Shown: piece after piece, positions 17,246 through 26,130 of the stretch
How the letters are laid out: each line of letters begins with the position of its first letter
Numbering within the stretch: the stretch's first letter is position 1
Source: QHXW01 sp963847515
GTDB lineage: Bacteria > Acidobacteriota > Terriglobia > Bryobacterales > Bryobacteraceae
Length of the DNA: 64,000 nt
NCBI GenBank assembly: GCA_963847515.1
Contig: CAWKAA010000006.1
Span: forward strand, 1-64,000
Direction: 5' to 3'
Translations under genes and position numbers: made by a program
Notes under the pieces: model-generated
Databases searched by the model: none
Seen by the model: the letters and a program-made list of their open reading frames with translations, nothing else
What the model was told of the DNA's origin: nothing

Positions 17246-17547
17246 CTAAATCGCCGCCGCGAACGGCAGCAGCGCAATGTTGCGCGCCTTCTTGATGGCA
17301 TCGCCCAGACGGCGCTGGTGCGGGCGCGCACACGCCCGAGATGCGGCGCGGCACGATCTTGCCGCGCTCGGCGATAAAGCTCGATAGCAGCCGGACGTCC
17401 TTGTAATTGATATCGTCGATTCTCTCGACGCAGAAGCGGCACACCTTTCTTGCGCCGGAAATATTGCTTCTTCTGCGTGGCGACGGCTTTGTCGCCGCCG
17501 GTGGGCCTCTGGCCGGCGCTGCCTGGTCTTCCCTTGGATTCTGCCAT
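17246..17547 (-). CDS. rpsR: 30S ribosomal protein S18, split over three frames by two indels
   Basis: ATG 17547 follows a clear AAGGAGA site. The protein starts MAESKGRPGSAGQRPTGG and reads to YFRRKK. One extra base near 17445 shifts the frame to CRFCVERIDDINYKDVRLLSSF...RISGVCA. A second extra base in a C/G run near 17323 shifts it again to HQRRLGDAIKKARNIALLPFAAAI. Joined, these give a complete S18 of about 99 aa with its Cys motif C-R-F-C. S18 is essential in most bacteria, so I treat both shifts as sequence errors. Confidence 0.85.
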
Positions 17548-17561
17548 ATCGATTCTCCTTG

Positions 17562-17982
17562 CTACTCCGCTGCCGCCGGTTCGCCCAGCATCTGCTGCGA
17601 CAACGGACGGCTGCGCCGGATGGCCGGAGCCGCCGTGGCTTTGCGATGGGCCCGCTTTTCGCGGTCGCTTCTTCCGCTTCTCCAGCCGTTTCAGCGTCTG
17701 GTCGATGCGCACGGTCAGGAACTTGATCACCAGGTCCGATACGCGCAGGCGCCGCTCGAATTCCTTCACGGTCTCCGGCGCGGCATTGAACTGGAACAGC
17801 ACGTATGCGCCTTCCCGATACTTGTCCACGCGATACGCCAGCCTGCGTTTGCCCCACTTATCCACTTTGTCTACGGACCCGCCGGCGCCGGAGACCACCG
17901 ATTTCATCTGTTCGATGAATTGGTCGATCTCCTCTTCCGGGGCATCCGGCTTCACGATAAACAACTCTTCGTAGATCCTCAT
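17562..17982 (-). CDS. rpsF: 30S ribosomal protein S6, frameshifted near its C-terminus
   Basis: MRIYEELFIVKPDAPEEEID through the S6 core (KWGKRRLAYRVDKYREGAYVLFQF, RRLRVSDLVIKFLTVRID) is intact. After KRLEKRKK an extra C near 17663 shifts the frame. The true continuation, seen in another frame, is REKRAHRKATAAPAIRR...LGEPAAAE, ending at TAG 17562-17564, 14 nt before rpsR. The frame that runs on without correction gives a spurious fusion through rpsR. ATG 17982 overlaps the pth stop (ATGA). Confidence 0.87.
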
Positions 17983-18573
17983 TCTTCCTCGGTAGTTAAG
18001 CCTTGGGCGCGACGATTGAATTTCGTCATGGACTTTTCGACGCCTTCGGCAATTATGGAAGCGACTGCGTCGGCCCCGCGGCCGACCAGTTCTTCCGACT
18101 CCTTCCGCTGCGAGCGCTTGATGGGCGCCAGCAGATACTCCACGCCGTCGCGGAGCTTGTGGCCCGGATTGATTCCGAGCCGTACGCGGACAAATTCCTT
18201 CGTTCCCACATGATCGATCACGGATTCCTGGCCGTGATGCCCGGCCGCCGATCCGCGCGGCTTGATCTTCATCTCACCCCACGGCAAGATCCAATTCGTC
18301 GTAGACCAGAATCAGATCCTGCCGGCGTCAGCGAGTGTTTCGCCATCAGCGGCCCGCTACCGATGCGCCGCTGAGATTCATATACGTCTGCGGCTTGGCC
18401 AGCATGGCCGGCTTACCGGCAATTTCGCCGATGCCGGTCATGGCCTTCGAATCCTTCCGGCTGATCCGGATCGAATGCCTTTCCCCCAACAAATCCACGA
18501 CCCGGAAACCCAGGTTGTGAGGGGTCTTTTCGTACTCCTCTCCCGGATTCCCGAGGCCCACCACCAGATACAT
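17979..18573 (-). CDS. pth: Peptidyl-tRNA hydrolase, broken by about three indels
   Basis: MYLVVGLGNPGEEYEKTPHN carries the catalytic Asn and His region (GLGNPG, H-N), followed by FRVVDLL and QTYMNLSG. Indels near 18355, 18320 and 18293 scatter the middle (GPLMAKHSLTPAG, then DLILVYDELDLPWGEMKIKP) over different frames. The C-terminal part from RGSAAGHHGQES is open to the TGA at 17979. Rejoined, it is a full Pth of about 198 aa with the catalytic DELDLP motif. The gene is usually essential, and its place between rplY and rpsF is typical. Confidence 0.85.
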
Positions 18574-18579
18574 TCCGGA

Positions 18580-19296
18580 CTACTTCTTCTTGGGCTTGGC
18601 TTCAGCTTTAGCTTCCGGCTTCGCCTCGGCGCCTTCCTCTTCCTTCTTGCCCTTCTTGATGACTTCAGGCTCGGCGGGAGCAGCCTCGGCGACCGGCACA
18701 GCCGCGGCCTCGGCGGGTGCGGGCTCCTCCACCACCTTGATGGTGATGACGTGCGCCAGCACAGAATCTGGCGAGCTGATCAGCTTCACCGAATCGCTCA
18801 ACGCCAGATCGCTGGCGCGCTTGCTCTGGCCGATCAACAACTCCCCTACATCGATCGTAAAGTTCTCGGGAATCTCGTTCGGCAGGCATTCGATTTCTAC
18901 CTCGCGAGTGATCGACTCGAGCAAGCCGCCCTGCTGCTTTACGCCCTTTGGCTCGCCCTGCACGATGATGGGGACGGAGACGCGGATGCGCTTGGAAAGA
19001 TCGATGCGCTTCAGGTCCACGTGCAACAGATGTCCCTTGATGGGATCATGTTGCCCATCCACGACCATCACCGCGGTGCTCTCGCCGTCCTTTATGCTCA
19101 GATTGAAAATGGTGTTGTGGCCGGTTTTGCTGTGCAGAATCTGTGCAATTTGCTTGGGACTGACAGCAATCGCCACGGGGTCCTTGAACGCGCCGTAAAC
19201 CACGGCAGGGATTAGTCCGGCGCGCCGCGTGCGCCTGGCTTCATTTTTCCCGCGGCTGGCCCGAGCCTCCGCAGTCACTGTAATTTCCGTTTTCAT
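18580..19296 (-). CDS. rplY: 50S ribosomal protein L25/general stress protein Ctc
   Basis: A 238-aa L25 of the long TL5/Ctc type. The N-terminal 5S-rRNA-binding domain (ARASRGKNEARRTRRAGLIPAVVYG) is followed by the beta-barrel C-terminal domain (PIIVQGEPKGVKQQGGLLESI ... EVEIECLPNEIPENFTIDV). It ends in a Lys/Glu/Ala tail. GAGGAG precedes ATG 19296. It opens the rplY-pth-rpsF-rpsR-rplI run. Confidence 0.96.
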   Translation of the reverse strand: MKTEITVTAEARASRGKNEARRTRRAGLIPAVVYGAFKDPVAIAVSPKQIAQILHSKTGHNTIFNLSIKDGESTAVMVVDGQHDPIKGHLLHVDLKRIDLSKRIRVSVPIIVQGEPKGVKQQGGLLESITREVEIECLPNEIPENFTIDVGELLIGQSKRASDLALSDSVKLISSPDSVLAHVITIKVVEEPAPAEAAAVPVAEAAPAEPEVIKKGKKEEEGAEAKPEAKAEAKPKKK

Positions 19297-19375
19297 GGCT
19301 TCTCCTCAAAACGGGTTTGGCAAGTCCGAAAAGCGGTTGCAAAAGCTCTTGACGTGGGTTGCCAGCCCGGAAATC

Positions 19376-20320
19376 TCAAACAAACAAAATACTGACGGAT
19401 GTCTCCTCGTGGATCGATTCCACCGCCCGCGCAAGCAAATGCGCGATCGACAGCACACGGATTTTGCTACACTGCCTGGCTTTCTTCGAGAGGGGGATGG
19501 AGTTGGTCACAATCACTTCCTTGAGAGCTGATCTCTCGATACGTTCGACCGCTGGGCCCGACAGCACGGCGTGCGTAGCGCAAGCGGAAACGCTGGCGGC
19601 GCCGTGATCGAGCAGGGCCTTGGCGCCTTTCACCAGCGTTCCCGCGGTATCGATCAGGTCATCCACCACCAGACAATTTCTATCCTTCACTTTGCCAATC
19701 ACATTCATCACTTCGGCGACGTTGGCTTCTTCGCGCCGCTTATCGATAATGGCCAGCGGCGCATTCAATCGTTTGGCAAACGCCCGCGCCCGCTCCACGC
19801 CGCCCGCGTCGGGCGAAACCACCGTGAGACGCGGGATCTCGAGCGGCCTGAAATAATCGATCATCACCGGAGTGCCGAACAGGTGATCCACCGGGATATC
19901 AAAGAATCCCTGAATCTGCGCCGCATGGAGATCCAGTGTCAATACGCGATCCGCCCCGGAAGCCTCGATCAGGCTCGCCACTAGTTTCGCGGAGATGGGA
20001 ACTCGGGGTTTGTCCTTACGGTCCTGCCGGGCGTATCCATAATAGGGTAACACTGCTGTAATGCGCTCCGCCGATGACAGTTTGAGCGCGTGGGTCATGA
20101 ACAAGAGTTCCATGATATGGTGATCCACCGGTGTGCAGGTGGGCTGTACCACGAATACATCGGCGCCCCTCACGTTCTCTTGAATTTGAATGTTACTCTC
20201 GCCGTCGGCGAACGCTTTGACCTGCGCTACGCCCAGGTCGAGGCCGAGGTACCGGCAGATTTCCTCAGCCAAGGCCGGATTCGCGTTGCCACTGAAGATC
20301 TTGACTCTATCGCGATTCAT
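19376..20320 (-). CDS. prs: Ribose-phosphate pyrophosphokinase (PRPP synthetase)
   Basis: Makes PRPP from ribose 5-phosphate and ATP for nucleotide, His and Trp synthesis. Motifs: FADGESNIQIQENVRG, the flexible-loop YYGYARQDRKD, DLHAAQIQGFF, the PRPP-binding VVDDLIDTAGT. From ATG 20320 the protein is 314 aa, the usual size, and that ATG overlaps the ispE stop (ATGA). A start at ATG 20347, with GAGAGAA before it, would add nine residues and cannot be excluded. PRPP also feeds apt, three genes upstream in the same run. Confidence 0.95.
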   Translation of the reverse strand: MNRDRVKIFSGNANPALAEEICRYLGLDLGVAQVKAFADGESNIQIQENVRGADVFVVQPTCTPVDHHIMELLFMTHALKLSSAERITAVLPYYGYARQDRKDKPRVPISAKLVASLIEASGADRVLTLDLHAAQIQGFFDIPVDHLFGTPVMIDYFRPLEIPRLTVVSPDAGGVERARAFAKRLNAPLAIIDKRREEANVAEVMNVIGKVKDRNCLVVDDLIDTAGTLVKGAKALLDHGAASVSACATHAVLSGPAVERIERSALKEVIVTNSIPLSKKARQCSKIRVLSIAHLLARAVESIHEETSVSILFV

Positions 20321-21273
20321 CGTGCGTACCGGCTCTGGGGCGGCCATGATTTCTCTCTCGTATGTGATCGCAGGCGTTTCCACCACTCGGCTCGAAACTT
20401 GGCGCGGCTAACCAGTGTAATCGGGAAAACCCGTTCCTTTCCAAACGATTGAATCGCGCGTTGGACGTAGGCGCGCTCGGGAAACAGCCCAAAAACGGCA
20501 GAACCGCTGCCGCTCATTAATGCTGGGTTCGCCCCCAACTTCCGCAGATGAAGCTTGATCGATTTTAACGCGGGGTATTGCTCAAAAACGACACTCTCGA
20601 AATCATTTTCCCCTGACGCTGTTTCCCCTGTGTTCTGATCGCCCGCGCTCCCGCCCCACACGCTAGACTGGAAACTAACTATCTTATTTTGTTGCGGTTT
20701 CGATGTCAACTGCCCGCTCAAGAGGCGGTAAGCCTCGGCGGTTGAGACATGTACGTCTGGCGCGATGACGATGCCGGCCTGGGGACGCCGGTCCGGGAGC
20801 GGGTAAAGCTCCGTGCCCCGACCCAGTGCGACCACCGTGCCACCCAGCAGAAAGAAGGGGACGTCGCTGCCAAGGTCCTGACCCAGTTTCAATAGTCTCG
20901 GCCGGTCTAGGACGCAGCCGGCGAGAACTGGAAGGGCCATTAGCACGGCCGCGGCATCGGAAGACCCGCCGCCCAGGCCAGCGCCCATGGGAATACGCTT
21001 CACAAGATTGAATTCAATCCGGCCAGTCAGGCGCATCGCGTCAAGACATGACTGGGCGGCGCGGACGATCAGGTTGTCGGGAATTTGGGGACCGGTAACC
21101 TGAATATCGGTTTTGCGCGCCGGAGTGAAAGCGATACCGAGACTGTCTGCAAGGGAAATGGTTTGGAAAACGGTGCGCAGCTCGTGATAGTTGTCGGGGC
21201 GACGGCAGAGGACGCGGAGATCGAGATTGATCTTGGCAAAAGCGAGAAGGCGCGCACGGCGCACGCGGGTCAT
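20317..21273 (-). CDS. ispE: 4-diphosphocytidyl-2-C-methyl-D-erythritol kinase
   Basis: GHMP kinase of the MEP isoprenoid pathway, phosphorylating CDP-methylerythritol. It has AFAKINLDLRVLCRRPDNYHE at the N-terminus, the ATP loop PMGAGLGGGSSDAA, and the late MSGSGSAVFGLF motif. At 318 aa it is slightly long because of a variable insert (about 205-225) and a basic C-terminal tail. ATG 21273 overlaps the apt stop (ATGA). The MEP-pathway gene ispG is in the same transcription unit. Confidence 0.94.
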   Translation of the reverse strand: MTRVRRARLLAFAKINLDLRVLCRRPDNYHELRTVFQTISLADSLGIAFTPARKTDIQVTGPQIPDNLIVRAAQSCLDAMRLTGRIEFNLVKRIPMGAGLGGGSSDAAAVLMALPVLAGCVLDRPRLLKLGQDLGSDVPFFLLGGTVVALGRGTELYPLPDRRPQAGIVIAPDVHVSTAEAYRLLSGQLTSKPQQNKIVSFQSSVWGGSAGDQNTGETASGENDFESVVFEQYPALKSIKLHLRKLGANPALMSGSGSAVFGLFPERAYVQRAIQSFGKERVFPITLVSRAKFRAEWWKRLRSHTREKSWPPQSRYAR

Positions 21274-21800
21274 TTGTCGTATTTCAGAAGTGAAAACACG
21301 TCGTAGCCCTCGAGCTTCCGTCGGCCGTTCAGAAATGAAAGCTCGATCACGAACCCGGCGCCCGCTACCTTGCCGCCGACCTGCTCGACCAGTCTTGTGA
21401 CCGCCTCCGCCGTGCCGCCGGTGGCAAGCAGATCATCCACGATCAGCACGCTGTGGCCGTTGGCGATCGCGTCTTTATGAATCTCGAGGCTGTCGGTGCC
21501 ATACTCCAGCTGATAGCTCACGCTGACACGATCGGAAGGCAGCTTCCTAGGCTTGCGTACCGGCACGAATCCGGCGCCCAGGGCATAAGCCAGAGCCGGT
21601 GCAAAGATGAATCCGCGGGCTTCGATGCCGATCACGGTGTCGACTCCGGATCCCTGATAGTGCTCTTTGAGAGCATCGATGACAGCCCGAAATCCCGGCC
21701 CGTCCTTGAGGAGAGTAGTGATGTCGTAAAAAAGAATGCCAGGCTTCGGAAAATCGGGAATTTCGCGGATGAGTTTTTTCAGGTAGTCGCAGTCGGTCAT
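21270..21800 (-). CDS. apt: Adenine phosphoribosyltransferase
   Basis: Salvages adenine to AMP using PRPP. The PRPP-binding motif is VLIVDDLLATGGTAEA; also typical are DFPKPGILFYDITTLL and IGIEARGFIFAPALA. Length 176 aa from ATG 21800, whose A is shared with the stop codon of the acylphosphatase gene (TGATG). A TTG one codon earlier is possible but unlikely. Confidence 0.95.
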   Translation of the reverse strand: MTDCDYLKKLIREIPDFPKPGILFYDITTLLKDGPGFRAVIDALKEHYQGSGVDTVIGIEARGFIFAPALAYALGAGFVPVRKPRKLPSDRVSVSYQLEYGTDSLEIHKDAIANGHSVLIVDDLLATGGTAEAVTRLVEQVGGKVAGAGFVIELSFLNGRRKLEGYDVFSLLKYDK

Positions 21801-22084
21801 CAAGCCTCGATGTGAAAGGTATCGTATTGTTGCACGGCGGCCTCTTGTTCTTCAACGCCGCGGACATCGGCGAAGCGGGGGCCGGTCCTGAGACGGCCGG
21901 CAAAATCAGCTAGCTGTTCGGCGGTTCCTACGGCGAATACTTCTACCCGGCCGTCGTCTAGATTGCGCGTATAGCCGCGCACCCCGAGCTGCTCGGCCTC
22001 GCGCTGGGCGAAATAACGGAACCCGACGCCTTGCACGCGGCCGCGGATGAAGTAGCGTTTGGCCGAAAGTTTCGCCGCAGCCAT
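21800..22084 (-). CDS. acyP: Acylphosphatase
   Basis: A 94-aa enzyme hydrolysing carboxyl-phosphate bonds. The signature GRVQGVGFRYF holds the catalytic Arg, and GYTRNLDDGRVEVFA the catalytic Asn. The start at ATG 22084 gives MAAAKLSAKRYFIRG, the normal family length; the frame is open further upstream only because it runs across the ispG 3' end. It lies 16 nt after ispG. Confidence 0.93.
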   Translation of the reverse strand: MAAAKLSAKRYFIRGRVQGVGFRYFAQREAEQLGVRGYTRNLDDGRVEVFAVGTAEQLADFAGRLRTGPRFADVRGVEEQEAAVQQYDTFHIEA

Positions 22085-22100
22085 CTCAAACCGGGAAAAA

Positions 22101-23312
22101 TCAGTAATGCGTCGCGACGTAATCGTCGACCATCGCAATAAACTCGGGGACGATGTGGTCACCCTTGAGCGTTCTGATCAACCGGCCGTCGACAAAAACA
22201 GGGGCCTTGGGTTCCTCGGATGTCCCGGGCAGAGAGATGCCGAGATTGGCGTGCTTGGACTCGCCGGGCCCGTTGACTACGCAACCCATGACGGCCACGC
22301 GCATTTCTTCCACGCCGCGGTGGTTCTCCTTCCAGACCGGCATCTTGTCACGCAAATAAGTCTGGATCTGGTCGGCCATTTCCTGGAAGAACGTGCTGGT
22401 GGTGCGGCCACAGCCGGGGCAGGCAGTGACCTGCGGCGTGAAGCTGCGGATGCCGAGCGACTGGAGAATCTGTTGCGAGACGGTGACCTCTTCGGTGCGG
22501 TCACCATTGGGGAGCGGCGTCAGCGAGGTCCGGATGGTATCGCCAATGCCTTCCTGCAGGACTACGGACAGCGCGGCGGTGGTGGCGACGATGCCCTTTG
22601 CGCCCATGCCCGCTTCGGTAAGCCCGAGGTGGAGCGGGTAGTCACAGCGGGCTGCCAGTGCGCGGTACACATCGATCAAGTCCTGCACGCCGCTAACCTT
22701 AGCGCTCAGGATGATCTTGTCGTGGGCCAGGCCATAGCGTTCAGCAGCTTTGGCGGATTCGATGGCGCTGACGACGATGGCTTCGAGTGTCACGTCCCGG
22801 GCGTCTTTCGGCTCGGCGAGCAGCGAGTTCTCGTCCATCAGGCGCGTCAGCAGCACCTGATCGAGCGAGCCCCAGTTCACGCCGATGCGGACGGGCTTAT
22901 CGTATTCGACAGCCACCTCGATCATGGTGCGGAAATTGTCGTCGTGCTTCTTGCCGATGTTGACGTTTCCGGGATTGATCCGGTACTTGGCGAGACCCCG
23001 GGCGCATTCCGGATATTTTCGAAGCAGGATGTGGCCGTTGTAATGGAAGTCGCCGATGATGGGCACCGGGACGCCGAATTTATCGAGGCAGTCGACAATT
23101 TTGGGAACTGCAGCGGCGGCTTCCTCGGTGTTGACCGTCACGCGCACTAACTCCGAGCCGGCACGGGCCAGCGCCATAACCTGATTGATAGTGGAGGCAC
23201 TATCGGCGGTGTCGGTATTGGTCATCGACTGCACGACGATGGGATGATTGCCACCTACCTTCACCCCCGAAATATCCACGACGGCCGCCGAGCGGCGGCT
23301 TTTTACGGCCAT
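22101..23312 (-). CDS. ispG: 4-hydroxy-3-methylbut-2-en-1-yl diphosphate synthase (flavodoxin/ferredoxin)
   Basis: The [4Fe-4S] enzyme of the MEP pathway. The TIM-barrel half has VQSMTNTDTAD and YRINPGNVNIG, and the cluster half has CPGCGR and the third Cys in VMGCVVNGPGES. At 403 aa it is the short bacterial form. ATG 23312 sits after a perfect AGGAGG, better than the TTG one codon upstream. It heads the minus-strand block that also contains ispE. Confidence 0.96.
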   Translation of the reverse strand: MAVKSRRSAAVVDISGVKVGGNHPIVVQSMTNTDTADSASTINQVMALARAGSELVRVTVNTEEAAAAVPKIVDCLDKFGVPVPIIGDFHYNGHILLRKYPECARGLAKYRINPGNVNIGKKHDDNFRTMIEVAVEYDKPVRIGVNWGSLDQVLLTRLMDENSLLAEPKDARDVTLEAIVVSAIESAKAAERYGLAHDKIILSAKVSGVQDLIDVYRALAARCDYPLHLGLTEAGMGAKGIVATTAALSVVLQEGIGDTIRTSLTPLPNGDRTEEVTVSQQILQSLGIRSFTPQVTACPGCGRTTSTFFQEMADQIQTYLRDKMPVWKENHRGVEEMRVAVMGCVVNGPGESKHANLGISLPGTSEEPKAPVFVDGRLIRTLKGDHIVPEFIAMVDDYVATHY

Positions 23313-23403
23313 CAAAACCTCCTGAAACTATTGATTTTAACATCCGAATGGCGATAGCATGGGCATCCACCTTATCAGACCGATGTACGCGGGAGAGTGA
23401 TTC

Positions 23404-24390
23404 GTGAAGAAACGCATCTGGATTCTTGGCGCGTTTGTCGTGCTTGCCTCGCTGGCTTTTTTTGTAACCGGCACGGAAGCGCAGCCGGGCACGGTGAAGC
23501 AGATCGTCCCCGGGGTGTGGTTCCGGGAGGGCGATCTCGAAAAGATGGGGCACTGCAATAACGTCATTATCGAGATGAAGGATTATCTGATTGTGGTGGA
23601 TGCCAACTTTCCGAGCGGCGCGCGGCTGGCGATGGAAGCAGCCAAGAAAGTTTCGAACAAGCCGGTGAAATATGTTTTCGATACGCATCATCACGGAGAC
23701 CACGCCTACGGAAATCCGCTTTGGACCCAGGCCGGCGCGACCACGCTGGCGTACAAGGGCGTTGCCGAAGAGATGAAGCGCTATGAGCCGGCGCGCTGGC
23801 AGGCTACTGCAAAAGGGCGGCAGGACGTGGCGGACATGCACCTGGACGCGCCTGAACCGCCGAAGCAAACCTTCGACAAGAGCCCATTCGTTCTGAAGGA
23901 CAGCACTCGCGAGGTCCGCTTTTACTTCTTCGGCTGGGCACACACGCGCGGTGACGGATTTGTTTACTTGCCCAAGGAAAAAATCCTATGCACGGGTGAC
24001 GCGGTGGTGAACGGGCCATACAACTTCACGCCGGATGGCAACGTAGGCAACTGGCCGAACGTGGTTCGGGCGGCACAGAAACTCGACGTGGAGCACGTAC
24101 TCCCGGGCCACGGCGGAGCTGGAGGCAAGGCGATCCTGGAAGGGCAGATCCAGTACATGGTGGAACTCCACAAAGCCGTTGCCGCGGCTTTGGCAGCCGG
24201 CAAGAAATTGGACGAAATCGTTCCCCCGGGTCAAACTAAATTTGTCTACGGAAACGTAGTGCCCGCGTCTACGTCTATCAAATTACCGGATAACGTCAAG
24301 AACTGGGTGGGGCCCTTTCTTGCCCTCCACGTGAAGGACACCTACGAGGAAATCAGTCAGAAGAAGCCCCACGGAGACCTGCCGCATTAG
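23404..24390 (+). CDS. Exported metallo-beta-lactamase-fold hydrolase
   Basis: A 328-aa protein with a signal peptide (IWILGAFVVLASLAFFVTG). The MBL metal motif HHHGDH is in FDTHHHGDHAYGN, with further ligands in GWAHTRGDGF, CTGDAVVNG and VLPGHGG. This is the subfamily of extracellular MBL hydrolases with broad or unknown substrates. GTG start with GGGAGAG before it. The M28 peptidase gene follows 7 nt later, so the two probably form one unit of secreted degradative enzymes. Confidence 0.87.
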   Translation: MKKRIWILGAFVVLASLAFFVTGTEAQPGTVKQIVPGVWFREGDLEKMGHCNNVIIEMKDYLIVVDANFPSGARLAMEAAKKVSNKPVKYVFDTHHHGDHAYGNPLWTQAGATTLAYKGVAEEMKRYEPARWQATAKGRQDVADMHLDAPEPPKQTFDKSPFVLKDSTREVRFYFFGWAHTRGDGFVYLPKEKILCTGDAVVNGPYNFTPDGNVGNWPNVVRAAQKLDVEHVLPGHGGAGGKAILEGQIQYMVELHKAVAAALAAGKKLDEIVPPGQTKFVYGNVVPASTSIKLPDNVKNWVGPFLALHVKDTYEEISQKKPHGDLPH

Positions 24391-24397
24391 AACTTCC

Positions 24398-25909
24398 TTG
24401 GCCAAGGGGACGGCCAGACTGCCCGTCCTATTCCTGATTGCCTACATTCTGACGGCGGGGCAGACGCCGCTCACGCCGCAGATCCAGGCGGTGCTCGACC
24501 ATGTTTCCGCGGATTCCCTGCGCGGTCATCTTTCCTTTATCGCATCGGATCTGCTGGAAGGCCGCGGCACTCCTTCCCGCGGGCTCGATCTGGCCGCAGA
24601 GTACATTGCGGCCCAGTTTCGCGGCGCCGGTCTCGAGCCGGTGGGTGATGACGGGTATTACCAGACTGCGGAAATGATCGAGGTAGAGCCTCCAAAGAAC
24701 GGGTTCGCAATGACCATTAGCGACGGAGAGCGTGTAATTCCCGTTACGAGCGAGGAAGTCACGCCGCGATTTCGCACGCCGCTCCAAATAATGGGAGCCG
24801 GCATATACAAACTGGACGGGCGCGACGAATCGGCGATGAAGAATCTCAGGCCGCAAGATGTCTCGGGCAGGGTCGTAGTAACGGAGTTGCCAGATTTCAG
24901 CGGGGCCATCGCCAGCAACGCGGTTCATAGGTTTGGCGCACTTCTCAACGCGATTGAGCGAGCCAAGCCGCTGCTCACGCTGATGCTCAGCTGGGATGGC
25001 ATCGCGGAATTGAACACACGGCTGGTGATGGCCGAAGAAGGCAAGTCGGCAGAGCGCTTGCGCATGGTCGTGCGCAACTCCGAGGTTATTCAGTGGTACG
25101 AGTCACTTAGGCCCGGTCCGGCGCAGGCGTCGTTGACGTTGCACCTGCCGGAGCCTCTGGAAACACGTGTAAAGATTCGCAATGTGATCGGTCTGTTGCG
25201 CGGCTCTGATCCCGCACTAAAAGACACGTATGTGCTGTTGACCGCACACTACGATCATCTCGGCATGAGGCCTGACGGGCCGGGCGAGCGGGTTTTTAAC
25301 GGCGCAAACGATGACGGAAGCGGGACCGTTTCCGTGATCGAGCTGGCCTCCGCACTGGCGACGCTCCAGCCGCGGCCTAAGCGCAGCGTCGTGTTCATGA
25401 CCTTTTTTGGCGAGGAGGAAGGCACGCTGGGCTCGCGCTACTATGCAGACCATCCCGTCTTTCCTATCGAAAAGACGGTGGCCGATGTCAACCTGGAGCA
25501 GGTGGGCCGAACCGATGCGATTGACGGCGAGAAACTCTCACAGGGTACGTTCACCGGCGCCGATTACTCCGATCTTCCGGGCGTTTTTCGAAAGGCGGGT
25601 GCGCGGACCGGCGTGCGCGTTTTGAATGATAAGGAGAATGGCGGCTCCTTTTTCGCGCGCAGCGATAATCTGCCCTTCGCTGAAAAAGGCATTCCGGCGC
25701 ACACACTGGCCGTGACATTCGAGTTTTCCGACTATCATCAGACCGGCGATAAATGGCAAAAGATCGACTACGGCAACATGGCCAAGGTTGACCGAATGGT
25801 GGCGCTGGGGCTGATCATGCTGGCCGACAACCCGCGTGCGCCCAGGTGGGACGAATCCGTTCCCCAGACCGAGAGGTATGTAGAGGCCTGGAAGGAGCGC
25901 CACCGGTAG
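24398..25909 (+). CDS. Exported M28-family zinc aminopeptidase
   Basis: A 503-aa secreted peptidase. After a signal peptide (LPVLFLIAYILTAGQ) comes an N-terminal region with a PA-like insert, and the M28 catalytic core: LLTAHYDHLG, the bridging Asp in GANDDGSGT, the catalytic Glu pair in FFGEEEGTLGS, the ligand region VNLEQVGR, and FSDYHQTGDK with the last His. All expected metal ligands are present. The start is TTG 24398, 7 nt after the MBL gene. Confidence 0.9.
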   Translation: MAKGTARLPVLFLIAYILTAGQTPLTPQIQAVLDHVSADSLRGHLSFIASDLLEGRGTPSRGLDLAAEYIAAQFRGAGLEPVGDDGYYQTAEMIEVEPPKNGFAMTISDGERVIPVTSEEVTPRFRTPLQIMGAGIYKLDGRDESAMKNLRPQDVSGRVVVTELPDFSGAIASNAVHRFGALLNAIERAKPLLTLMLSWDGIAELNTRLVMAEEGKSAERLRMVVRNSEVIQWYESLRPGPAQASLTLHLPEPLETRVKIRNVIGLLRGSDPALKDTYVLLTAHYDHLGMRPDGPGERVFNGANDDGSGTVSVIELASALATLQPRPKRSVVFMTFFGEEEGTLGSRYYADHPVFPIEKTVADVNLEQVGRTDAIDGEKLSQGTFTGADYSDLPGVFRKAGARTGVRVLNDKENGGSFFARSDNLPFAEKGIPAHTLAVTFEFSDYHQTGDKWQKIDYGNMAKVDRMVALGLIMLADNPRAPRWDESVPQTERYVEAWKERHR

Positions 25910-25934
25910 CGGCGGCAACCGGGAGTGCAAGGCA

Positions 25935-26066
25935 CTACCGCTTCAGCAGGTGCAAGCCGATGAGATACATCGCGACACCAGTGAGGACGAAGGCGACAAT
26001 CAGCGCGATCGCCATCCAGCCGGGGTATTCCCGCATCCGAGCCGGTTGATTTTCTGAATCTGCCAT
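25935..26066 (-). CDS. Single-pass membrane micro-protein (43 aa)
   Basis: A short frame of 43 codons: a hydrophilic start (MADSENQPARMREYPG), then a clear membrane helix (WMAIALIVAFVLTGVAMYLIG) and a short basic end (LHLLKR). The hydrophobic pattern and strict N-out-like polarity are hard to get by chance in GC-rich DNA. It lies between two plus-strand genes, converging with the M28 peptidase gene 25 nt away and divergent from ftsY. No good ribosome site is seen. Function unknown. Confidence 0.55.
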   Translation of the reverse strand: MADSENQPARMREYPGWMAIALIVAFVLTGVAMYLIGLHLLKR

Positions 26067-26130
26067 TCGTGAAGAGTCTCACGAGTATAACGCGAATCGG
26101 ATTTCAGGGCGGTTGTTACAATAAATCAAA

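Noticed and set aside
17212..17982. A 256-residue open frame starting as S6
   Set aside because: After residue 111 it leaves the S6 frame because of an extra base and crosses rpsR; the real S6 and S18 ends are in other frames.
22059..23150. A 363-codon plus-strand frame
   Set aside because: Antisense shadow of ispG, typical for GC-rich coding DNA.
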